Shown here in pieces: positions 25,039 to 33,128 of a stretch of DNA of 64,000 nt (positions within the stretch are counted from its first letter, which is position 1; each line of letters begins with the position of its first letter). Made by a program: the position numbers and the translations under genes. Below the pieces are notes generated by a model. The model ran no database searches. It saw nothing but the letters and a program-made list of their open reading frames with translations, and was not told where the DNA came from. The DNA comes from Marinibacterium sp050389775 (GTDB taxonomy: Bacteria > Pseudomonadota > Alphaproteobacteria > Rhodobacterales > Rhodobacteraceae). The stretch covers positions 3,162,001-3,226,000 of the forward strand of contig NZ_CP177144.1 of NCBI RefSeq assembly GCF_050389775.1, read 5' to 3'.

Positions 25039-26166
25039 TCAGTAGCGGTTGAGGGATGGCTCCTCGGTCAGCAGGTCCTTCAGGATCGCCTCGTAGGCCA
25101 GCCGGTCGCTGCGCTTGGCATCGGCGCTGCGCGCCCCGCCCCGGCCGAACTTCCTGGCCGTGGTGTTGTCGCCATGCAGCGTGTCCAGCGCGGCGGTTGC
25201 CCGGTTCAGGGCAAACAACGCACCCGACCGCGACGTCAGCCGCATCGACACCGGCCCGCCGATTTCCAGCTCGAACGCCACGTCGAAGCGGCGGCTGGCC
25301 ATCATGGTTGCCAGCATCTGGTTCAGCGAAGGCGCCTTTTCCGGCGTCAGCAGCGCGGCCTTGCCATGGCAGACACTGAGAAAGACACCGTTGCCGCGAT
25401 AGGACAGGATGTTCTCGGTCTTGCGCGTGAATTTCGACAGAGCCCGCCCGGCTTCCTGCAGCGCCTCGCGGAAATCGGCATTGCTCAGCTCGGCGTGATG
25501 GCGTTCGGCATCGACCACCCGGATGGCAACCACATGCGACGTGAACCGCTTGGTCCGGCTCAGCTGCATGACATAGTTGTCGAATTCCGAATAGCCCAGC
25601 ATGCGCTCGATATCGGGCATGGCCACCGGATCGGACAGCGCGATCATCAGGTTGGAATCGAGTTCCTTCTTCAGCTTGCGTGCCACTTCGACACTGTCCG
25701 ACGCCCGGGCATGTTCCTGCAGGATCCGCTGGGCCGCCGACAGGCGCGAACGCAGTTCGAAGAAATCGAACGGCTTGGTGACGTAATCCGTGGCGCCGGC
25801 GACGAAGCTCTCGTCGATATACTTGCGCTCGGACATGGCCGTCAGCATGACGATGGGAGTCTTGTGATAGCTGCGCAGCCCGCGGATCTCGCGGCACAGC
25901 TCGATCCCGTTCATGTGCGGCATCTGGATGTCGAGAAGGAAACAGTCGAACGGCTTCTCCGCCCGTTCGATCTGGCGCAATGCTTCTTCACCCGAATCCG
26001 CGATGCTGACCTCGAACAGGCCCAATGCGGACAGGGCCGTCTGAAGCAAGGCCAGGATGTTCTGGTCATCATCCACGGCAAGGATGCGCATTTTCGGCGC
26101 GTTGCGGCGCGGCCTTCTGACCCTCTGGTTCGGTATCTGAGCCGACATATCATCGGTTAACGACAT
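25039..26166 (-). CDS. Response regulator: receiver plus degenerate GGDEF domain
   Basis: 375 residues. After a basic N-terminus (RVRRPRRN), the receiver spans about 26-145 with the acidic pocket at Asp32-34, phospho-acceptor Asp79 (FLLDIQMP), and Lys131 in TKPFD. A helical linker follows, then a domain (about 170-300) with the layout of GGDEF cyclases, but the active-site loop reads RGNGVF (257-262) instead of GG[D/E]EF, so it should not make c-di-GMP. The C-terminal 75 residues are basic and likely loose. It is the first gene of the regulator-kinase-synthase group. Confidence 0.88.
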   Translation of the reverse strand: MSLTDDMSAQIPNQRVRRPRRNAPKMRILAVDDDQNILALLQTALSALGLFEVSIADSGEEALRQIERAEKPFDCFLLDIQMPHMNGIELCREIRGLRSYHKTPIVMLTAMSERKYIDESFVAGATDYVTKPFDFFELRSRLSAAQRILQEHARASDSVEVARKLKKELDSNLMIALSDPVAMPDIERMLGYSEFDNYVMQLSRTKRFTSHVVAIRVVDAERHHAELSNADFREALQEAGRALSKFTRKTENILSYRGNGVFLSVCHGKAALLTPEKAPSLNQMLATMMASRRFDVAFELEIGGPVSMRLTSRSGALFALNRATAALDTLHGDNTTARKFGRGGARSADAKRSDRLAYEAILKDLLTEEPSLNRY

Positions 26167-26205
26167 GATTCCTGCTAACCCCTATTCTCTGCAGGATCAG
26201 ACTAG

Positions 26206-26298
26206 TTAACGATTGCGACCGGAAATGGGCGGGAAATCGACCACCATTCGACCATTGTTGGTAAATGATGTGTTAACGAGCCGCGAAAATTCTTAACG
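26206..26298. promoter_or_regulatory. Cluster of TTAACG motifs in the divergent regulatory region
   Basis: TTAACG occurs at 26206, 26273 and 26293, two of them inside GTTAAC palindromes, with a fourth at the start of the receiver gene (26157). The last two are 20 bp apart, about two helical turns. TTAAC-type hexamers are half-sites of the alphaproteobacterial cell-cycle regulator CtrA. A -10-like CTATAT lies just downstream (about 26305). The region separates the signalling genes from the large plus-strand operon. Confidence 0.4.
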
Positions 26299-26323
26299 CA
26301 CGCCCTATATGAAAGCCCGGGAT

Positions 26324-26344
26324 CGGGCGGCGGCAGGCCGCCCG
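26324..26344 (+). other. Leader hairpin ahead of the envelope operon
   Basis: CGGGCGGC and GCCGCCCG form a perfect 8-bp stem with loop GGCAG, 65 bp before the first gene of the operon. There is no T-tract. It could protect the transcript 5' end or take part in control of the operon. Confidence 0.5.
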
Positions 26345-26409
26345 GCACGGTCATCAGGCCTTGACCGGATCGGCGCTTGGGCGTCACCTGTGGGTCACGG
26401 GAGAAACGC

Positions 26410-27261
26410 ATGCGCGCCATTGCCACGGTCCTTTTCGCAACGCTCGCCGGCGGGTTTGTCCCCGGCCTTTCGCGCGCCGACGTGCCTGCGGCCTGCGGCG
26501 ATCCCGCGCTGCGCGATGCCTGCCTGGCCTCCTGTGCCGCGGCCTGCGAGGATGCCGGATTTCTTAAGGAAAACGTGGGATATTGTCTCGATAACGGGAT
26601 GATCGGGCGCACCGCCGACATGCCCCCGCTGACCGATGCGCCGCAATGCGCCGGCCATTTCGACACCACCGCCATCCCCTCCGACGGGGCCCAAACACCC
26701 CCCGATCCGGCCCCGGCCGAGGGCACCGATTGTGCGACGCTCGACCGGTTGTCCGACCGCCGGCGGTGCGAGCTGGCCAAGGTCGCGCCGGCCTGTTCGC
26801 CCTCGGTCTCGCAGCTGGTCGGCGAGGCGCAATTGCTGGTCCGGGTCATCGATGACGAGGTCTCGCAATATGGCGATTTGTTGACACGCGACTGGACGGA
26901 CGTGACGAATCAAGAGCTGCTCTGCGGTTTCACGATCGACGAGCTGGACCAGAATTACGTGGTCGCCACCGAGAACCCAGCCAAGCTGTTGTCGCTCAAG
27001 GGCCAGGCCACCGATATCCAGGCCTGCCAGACCCAATGGGAGGTCTTTGTGCGCGACAATGCGGCGACCACCGGGTCGGACCGGCTGGTCGACCAGGTCA
27101 CCCGCGATGCCGAGGCGCGGCTGGACGCGCTGAAGGGCCAGATCGAGACGATTTCCACCTCGGTCGACACGCTGGAAAACGCGGCCGAGATCATCGTCGG
27201 CATCGTCGACCTGCACATCATCTATTGCAACTCTGACGGGCCCCAGGGCGCCGCAGATTAA
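26410..27261 (+). CDS. Secreted Cys-rich protein, first gene of the envelope operon
   Basis: 283 residues with a signal peptide (ending GLSRADV). The front half is rich in cysteines (AACGDPALRDACLASCAAACEDAG has five within 24 residues), suggesting disulfides in the periplasm. The second half is helical and acidic, with coiled-coil character near RLDALKGQIETISTSVDTL. I recognise no family. GGGAGAAACGC precedes the ATG. It opens the eleven-gene run and is probably a soluble or envelope-attached part of the same machine. Confidence 0.75.
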   Translation: MRAIATVLFATLAGGFVPGLSRADVPAACGDPALRDACLASCAAACEDAGFLKENVGYCLDNGMIGRTADMPPLTDAPQCAGHFDTTAIPSDGAQTPPDPAPAEGTDCATLDRLSDRRRCELAKVAPACSPSVSQLVGEAQLLVRVIDDEVSQYGDLLTRDWTDVTNQELLCGFTIDELDQNYVVATENPAKLLSLKGQATDIQACQTQWEVFVRDNAATTGSDRLVDQVTRDAEARLDALKGQIETISTSVDTLENAAEIIVGIVDLHIIYCNSDGPQGAAD

Positions 27262-27292
27262 TTCCCCCGCAACCAGACGGAGAGAGACCCAG

Positions 27293-27934
27293 ATGGGCCA
27301 CCGCTTCCTTCCCCGCCTTCTTGCCAGCCTGGCCATCGGCCTGTGGGGCCTTGGCACCCTGGCGCCCGCCCCGGCCGGCGCCCAGCCTTCGCCCAGCGAA
27401 AAGGCCCGCGTGGCCGAGATGGCCGGCGCCATTGCCGAACTGATGTCCTCGCTGGAACAGCGGGCCGCCGATTACCCGGCCTTCCTCGACCAGCTCGACC
27501 AGGGGCTGGTCGACATCGAACAGGCCGATGCCAAGGTGGCCGAGCTGATCGAGCAGCTGCAGATGGCCACCCGGCAGATGGAAGACGGGTCGGATTTCGA
27601 CACGGCCATCGACGATTACAAGCAGCAGACCACCGCGCTGATCGCCGAGGCCGAGGCGTCGAACAACCAGATCATCAAGGCCGAGGTGCCCAACCTGCAG
27701 GCCGTGCTGGACGGGCTGGACAGCGATGACGAGGCCCGGGCGCGCACGGTGATCGAGGCGCGCAACCTGATCCGCACGCTCGAGGAAAACCGCGAGGCAA
27801 TCGCCTTTTTCATCAAGGCCGACAATGTGCAGCGCGCGGCCGATCTGATCCGGGCCAACGTGGTCGATTTCTCCGAGGTCATCGACGCCGGCAAGACCGT
27901 GGCCAGCCGCCTGCTGGACGAGACCTCGCCCTGA
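27293..27934 (+). CDS. Secreted coiled-coil protein, unknown function
   Basis: 213 residues with a signal peptide (cleavage near APAGAQ), then an almost wholly helical, Ala/Glu/Asp/Gln-rich mature part with heptad-like spacing, for example IEQADAKVAELIEQLQMATR and ARTVIEARNLIRTLEEN. No cysteine or catalytic motif. It lies 31 nt after the Cys-rich protein gene and 2 nt before the channel gene, so it is firmly part of the operon. A periplasmic spacer or adaptor role is plausible. Confidence 0.75.
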   Translation: MGHRFLPRLLASLAIGLWGLGTLAPAPAGAQPSPSEKARVAEMAGAIAELMSSLEQRAADYPAFLDQLDQGLVDIEQADAKVAELIEQLQMATRQMEDGSDFDTAIDDYKQQTTALIAEAEASNNQIIKAEVPNLQAVLDGLDSDDEARARTVIEARNLIRTLEENREAIAFFIKADNVQRAADLIRANVVDFSEVIDAGKTVASRLLDETSP

Positions 27935-27936
27935 CC

Positions 27937-28461
27937 ATGGCCCGCCCCGTCACCGAAGCACGGCTGGCCGTGGCCGGGCTGGGCGCGCTGCTGATCGCCG
28001 GCGGCGGGCTGGGCCTTGTCGTTGCGCTTGGGCTGGTGCCGGCGGCGCCGACCGATCCGACATCGGGCGCGGTTTACCTGCCCGGCCTGCTGGCGCGCAG
28101 CCTGGCCGCGCCTTATCCCTTTGCGCTGCTGTCCGGCCTGCTGGCGGTGCCGCTGCACGCGCTCTGGGTGGCCCTGCGCCACGGTGGCCGGGCGGCGGGG
28201 GCGGCCTATGACGGTTTTGCCCTCTGGGCCCAGACGCTCTTCACCTCGCTGGGCTTCCTGGGCACGATCATCGGCATATCGCGCGCCGTGGCCGGCCTGG
28301 CCCCGGCCATGGCCGCCGGCGCGCCGGACGCGCTGATCGCCGGGCTGTCGACGGCCTTTGACACGACTTTCCTGGGCCTGACCGCGGCCATCCTGCTGCT
28401 GGTCTTCCGCAAGCTCCTGTCGCTGGGCGCCGAGGCGCCGGCCCGCCGGGCCGGGCGATGA
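27937..28461 (+). CDS. TolQ/ExbB/MotA-like proton channel subunit
   Basis: 174 residues with about four membrane helices. The last two carry the MotA/TolQ/ExbB signature: LFTSLGFLGTIIGISRAV, then LIAGLSTAFDTTFLGLTAA, matching the pore-lining helices of the family. In TolQ-TolR and ExbB-ExbD the channel works with a single-pass partner that has a membrane Asp; here two such partners follow directly, each joined by a 4-nt overlap. It would use proton flow to drive movement in the periplasm. Confidence 0.82.
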   Translation: MARPVTEARLAVAGLGALLIAGGGLGLVVALGLVPAAPTDPTSGAVYLPGLLARSLAAPYPFALLSGLLAVPLHALWVALRHGGRAAGAAYDGFALWAQTLFTSLGFLGTIIGISRAVAGLAPAMAAGAPDALIAGLSTAFDTTFLGLTAAILLLVFRKLLSLGAEAPARRAGR

Positions 28462-28889
28462 TCCGGCCGGGCGCCATGGGGATCGCGATGACCGATCTCT
28501 TCATCTCGGCCAGCGCGGCGCTGATGCTGGTGCTGGCCGTGCTGCGCCCGGACCCGCCCGTCGCCCCGCCGATCCAGGCCGATATCACCGCCTGGTGCAC
28601 GACCGCCGGCCAACGCCCGGCGCTGCTGGTCGAGACCGACCCGCCGATCCTGGTGCAGGGCCCGGCCGACCTGGCCGCCCTGCCCGGGCGCATGGGCCTT
28701 GATCCGCGACTCTTCTATACACTTGCCCTGGCCGGATCGCCCGACCGGCCGCTGCCCGCAAGCTGCCTGGCCTGGGCCACGCGCGACCTGGTCCGCGCCC
28801 TGAATGCCGATATCGCCCGGCCCGACCACACCGGGCCGGCGGCGATCTTTTCGCTGGCACCCCTGGCCATAAGCCCGGACGCGCCATGA
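28458..28889 (+). CDS. Short TolR/ExbD-like single-pass membrane protein (first of two)
   Basis: 143 residues with one N-terminal helix, TDLFISASAALMLVLAVL, and an Asp (residue 13) at its cytoplasmic end, the place of the proton-binding Asp in ExbD/TolR. The periplasmic part (about 35-143) has two cysteines, in AWCTTAG and ASCLAW. The start overlaps the channel gene stop (ATGA); an internal ATG at 28488 would leave the helix intact and is a real alternative. Family membership is inferred from topology, the Asp and position rather than strong similarity. Confidence 0.65.
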   Translation: MIRPGAMGIAMTDLFISASAALMLVLAVLRPDPPVAPPIQADITAWCTTAGQRPALLVETDPPILVQGPADLAALPGRMGLDPRLFYTLALAGSPDRPLPASCLAWATRDLVRALNADIARPDHTGPAAIFSLAPLAISPDAP

Positions 28890-29506
28890 CCGACGAAGAC
28901 GACACCGCCGCGCTCGACCTGTCGATCGCCTTTTTCAGCGCGGTGCTGATGCTTTTTGCCTTCGTGGCCTTCCAGATGGCCCGCACCCCGCGCCCCGATC
29001 CGCCCGCCACGCTGGCCCAGCCCGACATCGCCCGCCCCGTCCAGCCGCCGACCTGGAGCGCCCTGCCCGAGCGCGGATCCTGGGCGGTTTATGACGGCAC
29101 GCGGCTGACCCTGCTGGATCTCGACGCCATCGCCCGGGGCATGCGCGATCCGCTCGACGCCCATGACAGCGACGACGGGTATCAATCGCTCACCCTGCAT
29201 GACGGGGCCGATCCCCGGTCGTTCTCGCTGCGCCTGTCCTTCCGGCCCGATGCCCTGCCGGTGCCCTGGCAGCGCGAGGTGGTACAGCCCGGCCCCGATG
29301 CGCCCTGTCCGCAAGGTGGCCGGCGCATCCTGCGCAGCTACGTGGCCGCCGACGTGGCCGACGTGACCCCGCTGGCCGCTTATCTCGACCGCTGCGGCCA
29401 CCAGTTCGCGCCGCTGGTCCTGGCCGAGCCGGGCGACAGCGGGCGGGTGACCGTGCAGATCGGGCTTGGCCCCGGGTCCTATGCCGCCGAGGCGATCTTT
29501 CGGTGA
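28886..29506 (+). CDS. TolR/ExbD-like single-pass membrane protein (second of two)
   Basis: 206 residues with one helix, DLSIAFFSAVLMLFAFVAF, preceded by Asp11, again in the ExbD/TolR position, and a periplasmic domain of about 170 residues with two cysteines (DAPCPQGG, DRCGHQ). ATGA overlap with the gene before. Canonical stators use two copies of one such protein in a pentamer of the channel subunit; two different genes here suggest a heterodimer. Confidence 0.65.
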   Translation: MTDEDDTAALDLSIAFFSAVLMLFAFVAFQMARTPRPDPPATLAQPDIARPVQPPTWSALPERGSWAVYDGTRLTLLDLDAIARGMRDPLDAHDSDDGYQSLTLHDGADPRSFSLRLSFRPDALPVPWQREVVQPGPDAPCPQGGRRILRSYVAADVADVTPLAAYLDRCGHQFAPLVLAEPGDSGRVTVQIGLGPGSYAAEAIFR

Positions 29507-30411
29507 GACGGGCGCGGCATCTCCTGGCCCCGCTGGCCGCTTTGACCATGGTTGCCCTGCCCGGCCTGGCCGCGGCGCAATGGGTCCGCACGGGGCTGGA
29601 ATTCCACGCCCCCGCGCCGCCGCCCGAGCCGGTGGTGGACCGGGCGCGTGTGGCCGAACAACAGGCCCAACGCTGCGAGACCGGGCCGATCCGCTTCGGC
29701 GATACGGCGGCCATGCGTGGCCTGCGGGATGGCACGTGGGAGGACCAGACCCGGCGGCTCGCCGCCATCGCCGCCCTGGCCGACCGCGCCGAGACAGCGC
29801 GCGAGGCGCTGGCCGAGGCCGACCCCGCCGGCGATGACCCGGCCCTGACCGACCTGCGCCTGCTGACGGCCCTGCAACTGGGCGACAGCCCGGACGTGCC
29901 CACCGGCGGCTTGCAGGGCCCGGCCCTCTCGGACCGGCTGTTCTGGCGGACCATGGTCGCAGCCCCCGGGGCCACGCCAAATCTCTGGGCCACGACGCTC
30001 CTGCCCGCGCTCGACGCGGCGCTGGCCGCCGATCCGACCAGCTTCCAGGTGCGCGCCTGGCGGGTGATCGGCTGGCTCCGGGCCGATGGCGCGGCGCGGG
30101 GCACCTGTGCTGCGCGGATCGCCGATTGGTCCACCCGGCTGCTCGACCTGTCCGAGGCCAGCGCCTGCCCGCTGATGCTGGGCCATGTCGCCCATGCCAC
30201 CGACCTGGCCATGGGATCGCGGCCGGACACCGATACCGACGCCACCCGCGCCACCTGGCGGCGGTTCGGAGAAGCGCTGTTGGCCGTCGTGGCCGGCCGG
30301 CCCGAGGTCGCCGCCCACCAGCGCGCCGCGATCGCGCGGGCCGGCACGCCCTGCGCGGGGCCGCTGGTGGCCGAGCTGGACGCGCTGGCCCGGATCGGGG
30401 GGCGGCCATGA
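29503..30411 (+). CDS. Secreted helical protein, unknown function
   Basis: 302 residues starting with GTG in a GTGA overlap. Signal peptide ends near LAAAQW. The mature protein is Ala-rich and helical with four widely spaced cysteines in the second half (RGTCAAR, ASACPLM, TPCAGP) and one near the front (QRCETG). The helical, Ala-rich make-up resembles repeat scaffolds such as TPR or Sel1, but no clear repeat is visible. It is coupled to the membrane genes on both sides. Confidence 0.72.
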   Translation: MRRARHLLAPLAALTMVALPGLAAAQWVRTGLEFHAPAPPPEPVVDRARVAEQQAQRCETGPIRFGDTAAMRGLRDGTWEDQTRRLAAIAALADRAETAREALAEADPAGDDPALTDLRLLTALQLGDSPDVPTGGLQGPALSDRLFWRTMVAAPGATPNLWATTLLPALDAALAADPTSFQVRAWRVIGWLRADGAARGTCAARIADWSTRLLDLSEASACPLMLGHVAHATDLAMGSRPDTDTDATRATWRRFGEALLAVVAGRPEVAAHQRAAIARAGTPCAGPLVAELDALARIGGRP

Positions 30412-30860
30412 CCGGGCTAACGCTTCTGCCGGCCGGGGCGGCGGCCCTGGGCCTGGCGCTGCTCGACGGGCGCATCGCCCCGGCGCTGTGGCTGTCGCTG
30501 CGGGTCGGGCTGGGTGTCGCGGGCTGGGTCGGCCTGTGGTGGGGCCTGGGCGGATGGCTCGCCGCATCGGGCCGGATGGAGGCGCTGCGGTCCGAAGGCG
30601 CCGATGCCCTGGCGGTGAATGCCGGGCTGATGCTGGCCGCGGCCATCCTGCCGGCTCTCGCCCTGGCGATCAGCGCCCGGTGGCACATGACCCGGCCGGC
30701 GTCGCTGGGCGCCTGGCACGGGCTGGCCTGGTATGGTGGGCTGGTCCTGCCGCAACTCGGCCAGGCGGGCGACTGGCCAATCGCCTCGCTGGTGCTTGCC
30801 ACGGGGGCTGCGGCGACGGCCATGGGGCTGGGCGCATTGGCCGGCCGGGGAGGCGCCTGA
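30408..30860 (+). CDS. Small polytopic membrane protein of the envelope operon
   Basis: 150 residues with about four hydrophobic helices (LLPAGAAALGLALL, LSLRVGLGVAGWVGLWWGL, NAGLMLAAAILPALALAI, SLVLATGAAATAMGLGALA). Start overlaps the previous stop (ATGA). No recognised family. It lies between a secreted protein and the ABC transporter, so it could be a membrane accessory of either half of the machine. Confidence 0.7.
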   Translation: MTGLTLLPAGAAALGLALLDGRIAPALWLSLRVGLGVAGWVGLWWGLGGWLAASGRMEALRSEGADALAVNAGLMLAAAILPALALAISARWHMTRPASLGAWHGLAWYGGLVLPQLGQAGDWPIASLVLATGAAATAMGLGALAGRGGA

Positions 30861-30862
30861 CC

Positions 30863-33124
30863 ATGTTCCGCCTGCGCGGGGTCTCTTACCATCATGCCGC
30901 CTCTGCCGGGGCCGACGGGCCAGTGCGCGGGATCGAGATCGACCAACTCGACATCCCGGCGCGCGGGGTGACGGCGATCATCGGGCCGTCGGGGTCGGGC
31001 AAGACAACCCTGCTGTCGGTGCTGGCCGGGTTCCTGGCCCCGCGCGTGGCCCCGGATGGCGGGCTGTGGTTCGACGGCGCGGCGATGGGGACCCAGGGCC
31101 ATCCGCCGGGCCGGGTGGCCTTTGTCTTTCAATCCTCGCTGCTGCTGGGCGCGGCCACCGGGCTGACCAATGCGCTGCAGGGCCGGGTTGCGGCGCGGGC
31201 GGCGGGTGCTGTGGGCCCGGCGCTGGACCCGGCCGAGATGCGGGGCATGCTGCGCCAGCTGGGCCTGGCCGATACCGGCAAGCGCCTGATCGCCCGGCGC
31301 GCCCGGCAATTGTCGGGTGGCGAGGCCCAGAGGGTGGCCATCCTGCGGGCGCTGCTGACCGATCCCCAGGCGATCCTCTGCGACGAGCCGACCTCCAGCC
31401 TGGATGCGGCCAATGCCGAGGCCGCGCTGACCGCGCTGCGGGCCTGGGCCGAACGGCGGCAGCGGCCGGTGGTCTGGGTGACCCATAACCTGGACCAGGC
31501 GGCGGCCCATGCGGATCATTTCGTCTTTGTCTCGGGCGGGCGGATCGTCGAGGCCCCGGACGAGGTGGCCCGGGCGCTGGCCGCGCCCGATCCCGGCCTG
31601 CGCCTGGCCGCGCTGCGCGCGATGGCCGGCGCGCTGACGCGCCCGGCGGCAACTACACCCGAGCCGGAGGCGGGCGCTGACGCGCCCGAAGAGCCGGGGC
31701 CGCGCGCTTACGCGCGCTGGATCGCCGCCGCCCTGTCGGCCGACGGAGCCACGACCGAGGTGCTGGAACGGGACCGGCCGGCGGCGCTGGTGCCCGGGCG
31801 CGAACGGCGCTGGCTGGCTGCGCTGGCCCCCGGGCTGGGCCGGGCGCCGCCCCTTGCGGGGCGGATGCTGGGCCGGGTCACGGCCTACAGCCGCCATGCG
31901 CTGGTGCTGATCCTGCTGGTGCTGATGACCCAGATCCTCGCCGCGTCCTTCTTTGGCGCGCTGGCCCAGCGGTACAGCCGCGAGCGGCTGGAAGACCCGT
32001 CGGTGGCGCGGATCGTGCTGGAACATGTCATCGGCGGCGGCGGCATCGGCGCGGTGCAGGCCGAACCGCTCTATCCCCAGGCCGGGCTGGCCGCGCTGCG
32101 CGACGGGTTAGCAGAGGCCTTGCAGACCGCCGGGCTGGACCCGGGCCGGGCGCAGGTCTTTGGCCGGCGCACGATCCCCGGATCGGCCCTGCGCTTTCCC
32201 GATGCCGGCCCGGCCTGCCAGGGCTGGCAAAGTTTCGAGACGGTGGCCCTGGCCCGGGCCGATCCGCTGCTGGGCCAGACCGTGCTGCGCCCGGACGCCG
32301 CGCCGCTGGAGCCCGGGATCGACGTGGTGCTGGCCCGCGACGGACGGGTGGCGCTGCTGGACGGGCGCATCGTCGATCTGTTGCGCTCGCGCTGCGGCCT
32401 GCCGGCCGACGGGCCGATCCGGGCCGATTGGGCCGCCGGACAGGCCGGCACGCTCCAACCCCTGCCGCTGGTCATCGCCGGCGCCATCGCCGAGCCGCCG
32501 CCGCTATACCCGGTTTCGGCCGACCTGATCGTCTTTGAAGAGGATTACCAGCAGGCGGCCAACCTGATGGATGGCGCGGCCCCCGATCCCTTTCGCATTG
32601 CCACGGCCTATTTCCCGATCGACGGGTTCGATGCCGCGCGCCGGGTGATCGAGGCCCGTGGCTATCGCATCCGCGACGACAGCGCGGCGGCGGTGACAAC
32701 GCTGCGCCGGGTGGCCCGGCTGGCCCGCGAGGGTCCGCGAGCGGTCAAGCTGCTGAACGCGACGGGCTGTGTCGTCGTGCTGATCCTGGTGATCGGCAAC
32801 ATCCTTGAACTGAACAAGCGGGTCTTTGCCCTGTTCCAGGCCCATGGGTTCCGGCTGCGCGACATTCTCATGGTGCTGGGCCTGCACCTGGCCCCGGCGC
32901 TGGGATATGCGCTGGTGCTGCTGGCCGGCGGGCTGGCCCTGGCCTGGCCGGCGCTGGCCCGGGCCCTGCCGCAGGACCTGGGCAACCTAGCCCTGCTGCG
33001 CAACGCCGCCTTCCTTGAAACCCTCGTCATTGCCATACTGGCCATGATTGTCACCACCTGCGTGGTCGTCACGCTCTGGTGGCAGCAGACCCGGGCCCGG
33101 CTGACCCGCTACCTGCAGGAGTGA
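30863..33124 (+). CDS. MacB-architecture ABC transporter: ATPase fused to FtsX-type permease
   Basis: 753 residues. The N-terminal ATPase (about 1-240) has Walker A GPSGSGKTT (41-49), Q90, signature LSGGEAQ (150-156), Walker B ILCDEP with Glu175, and His208. A loose Pro/Glu-rich linker follows, then one membrane helix (346-368), a periplasmic domain of about 250 residues, and three more helices near the C-terminus. This is the topology of MacB/LolCDE-type mechanotransmission transporters, which push on periplasmic partners rather than move solutes through the membrane. GGGGAGG precedes the ATG. No MacA- or TolC-like gene is next to it. Confidence 0.85.
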   Translation: MFRLRGVSYHHAASAGADGPVRGIEIDQLDIPARGVTAIIGPSGSGKTTLLSVLAGFLAPRVAPDGGLWFDGAAMGTQGHPPGRVAFVFQSSLLLGAATGLTNALQGRVAARAAGAVGPALDPAEMRGMLRQLGLADTGKRLIARRARQLSGGEAQRVAILRALLTDPQAILCDEPTSSLDAANAEAALTALRAWAERRQRPVVWVTHNLDQAAAHADHFVFVSGGRIVEAPDEVARALAAPDPGLRLAALRAMAGALTRPAATTPEPEAGADAPEEPGPRAYARWIAAALSADGATTEVLERDRPAALVPGRERRWLAALAPGLGRAPPLAGRMLGRVTAYSRHALVLILLVLMTQILAASFFGALAQRYSRERLEDPSVARIVLEHVIGGGGIGAVQAEPLYPQAGLAALRDGLAEALQTAGLDPGRAQVFGRRTIPGSALRFPDAGPACQGWQSFETVALARADPLLGQTVLRPDAAPLEPGIDVVLARDGRVALLDGRIVDLLRSRCGLPADGPIRADWAAGQAGTLQPLPLVIAGAIAEPPPLYPVSADLIVFEEDYQQAANLMDGAAPDPFRIATAYFPIDGFDAARRVIEARGYRIRDDSAAAVTTLRRVARLAREGPRAVKLLNATGCVVVLILVIGNILELNKRVFALFQAHGFRLRDILMVLGLHLAPALGYALVLLAGGLALAWPALARALPQDLGNLALLRNAAFLETLVIAILAMIVTTCVVVTLWWQQTRARLTRYLQE

Positions 33125-33128
33125 GACC

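Noticed and set aside
27937..29506. Zorya-type anti-phage system (MotA/MotB-like pair)
   Set aside because: No ZorC/ZorD or helicase gene, no OmpA-type domain on the small partners, and most neighbours are exported envelope proteins.
28715..32026. Very long minus-strand frame of about 1100 codons across the envelope operon
   Set aside because: Antisense to coupled genes with clear domains; Pro/Arg-rich low-complexity product.
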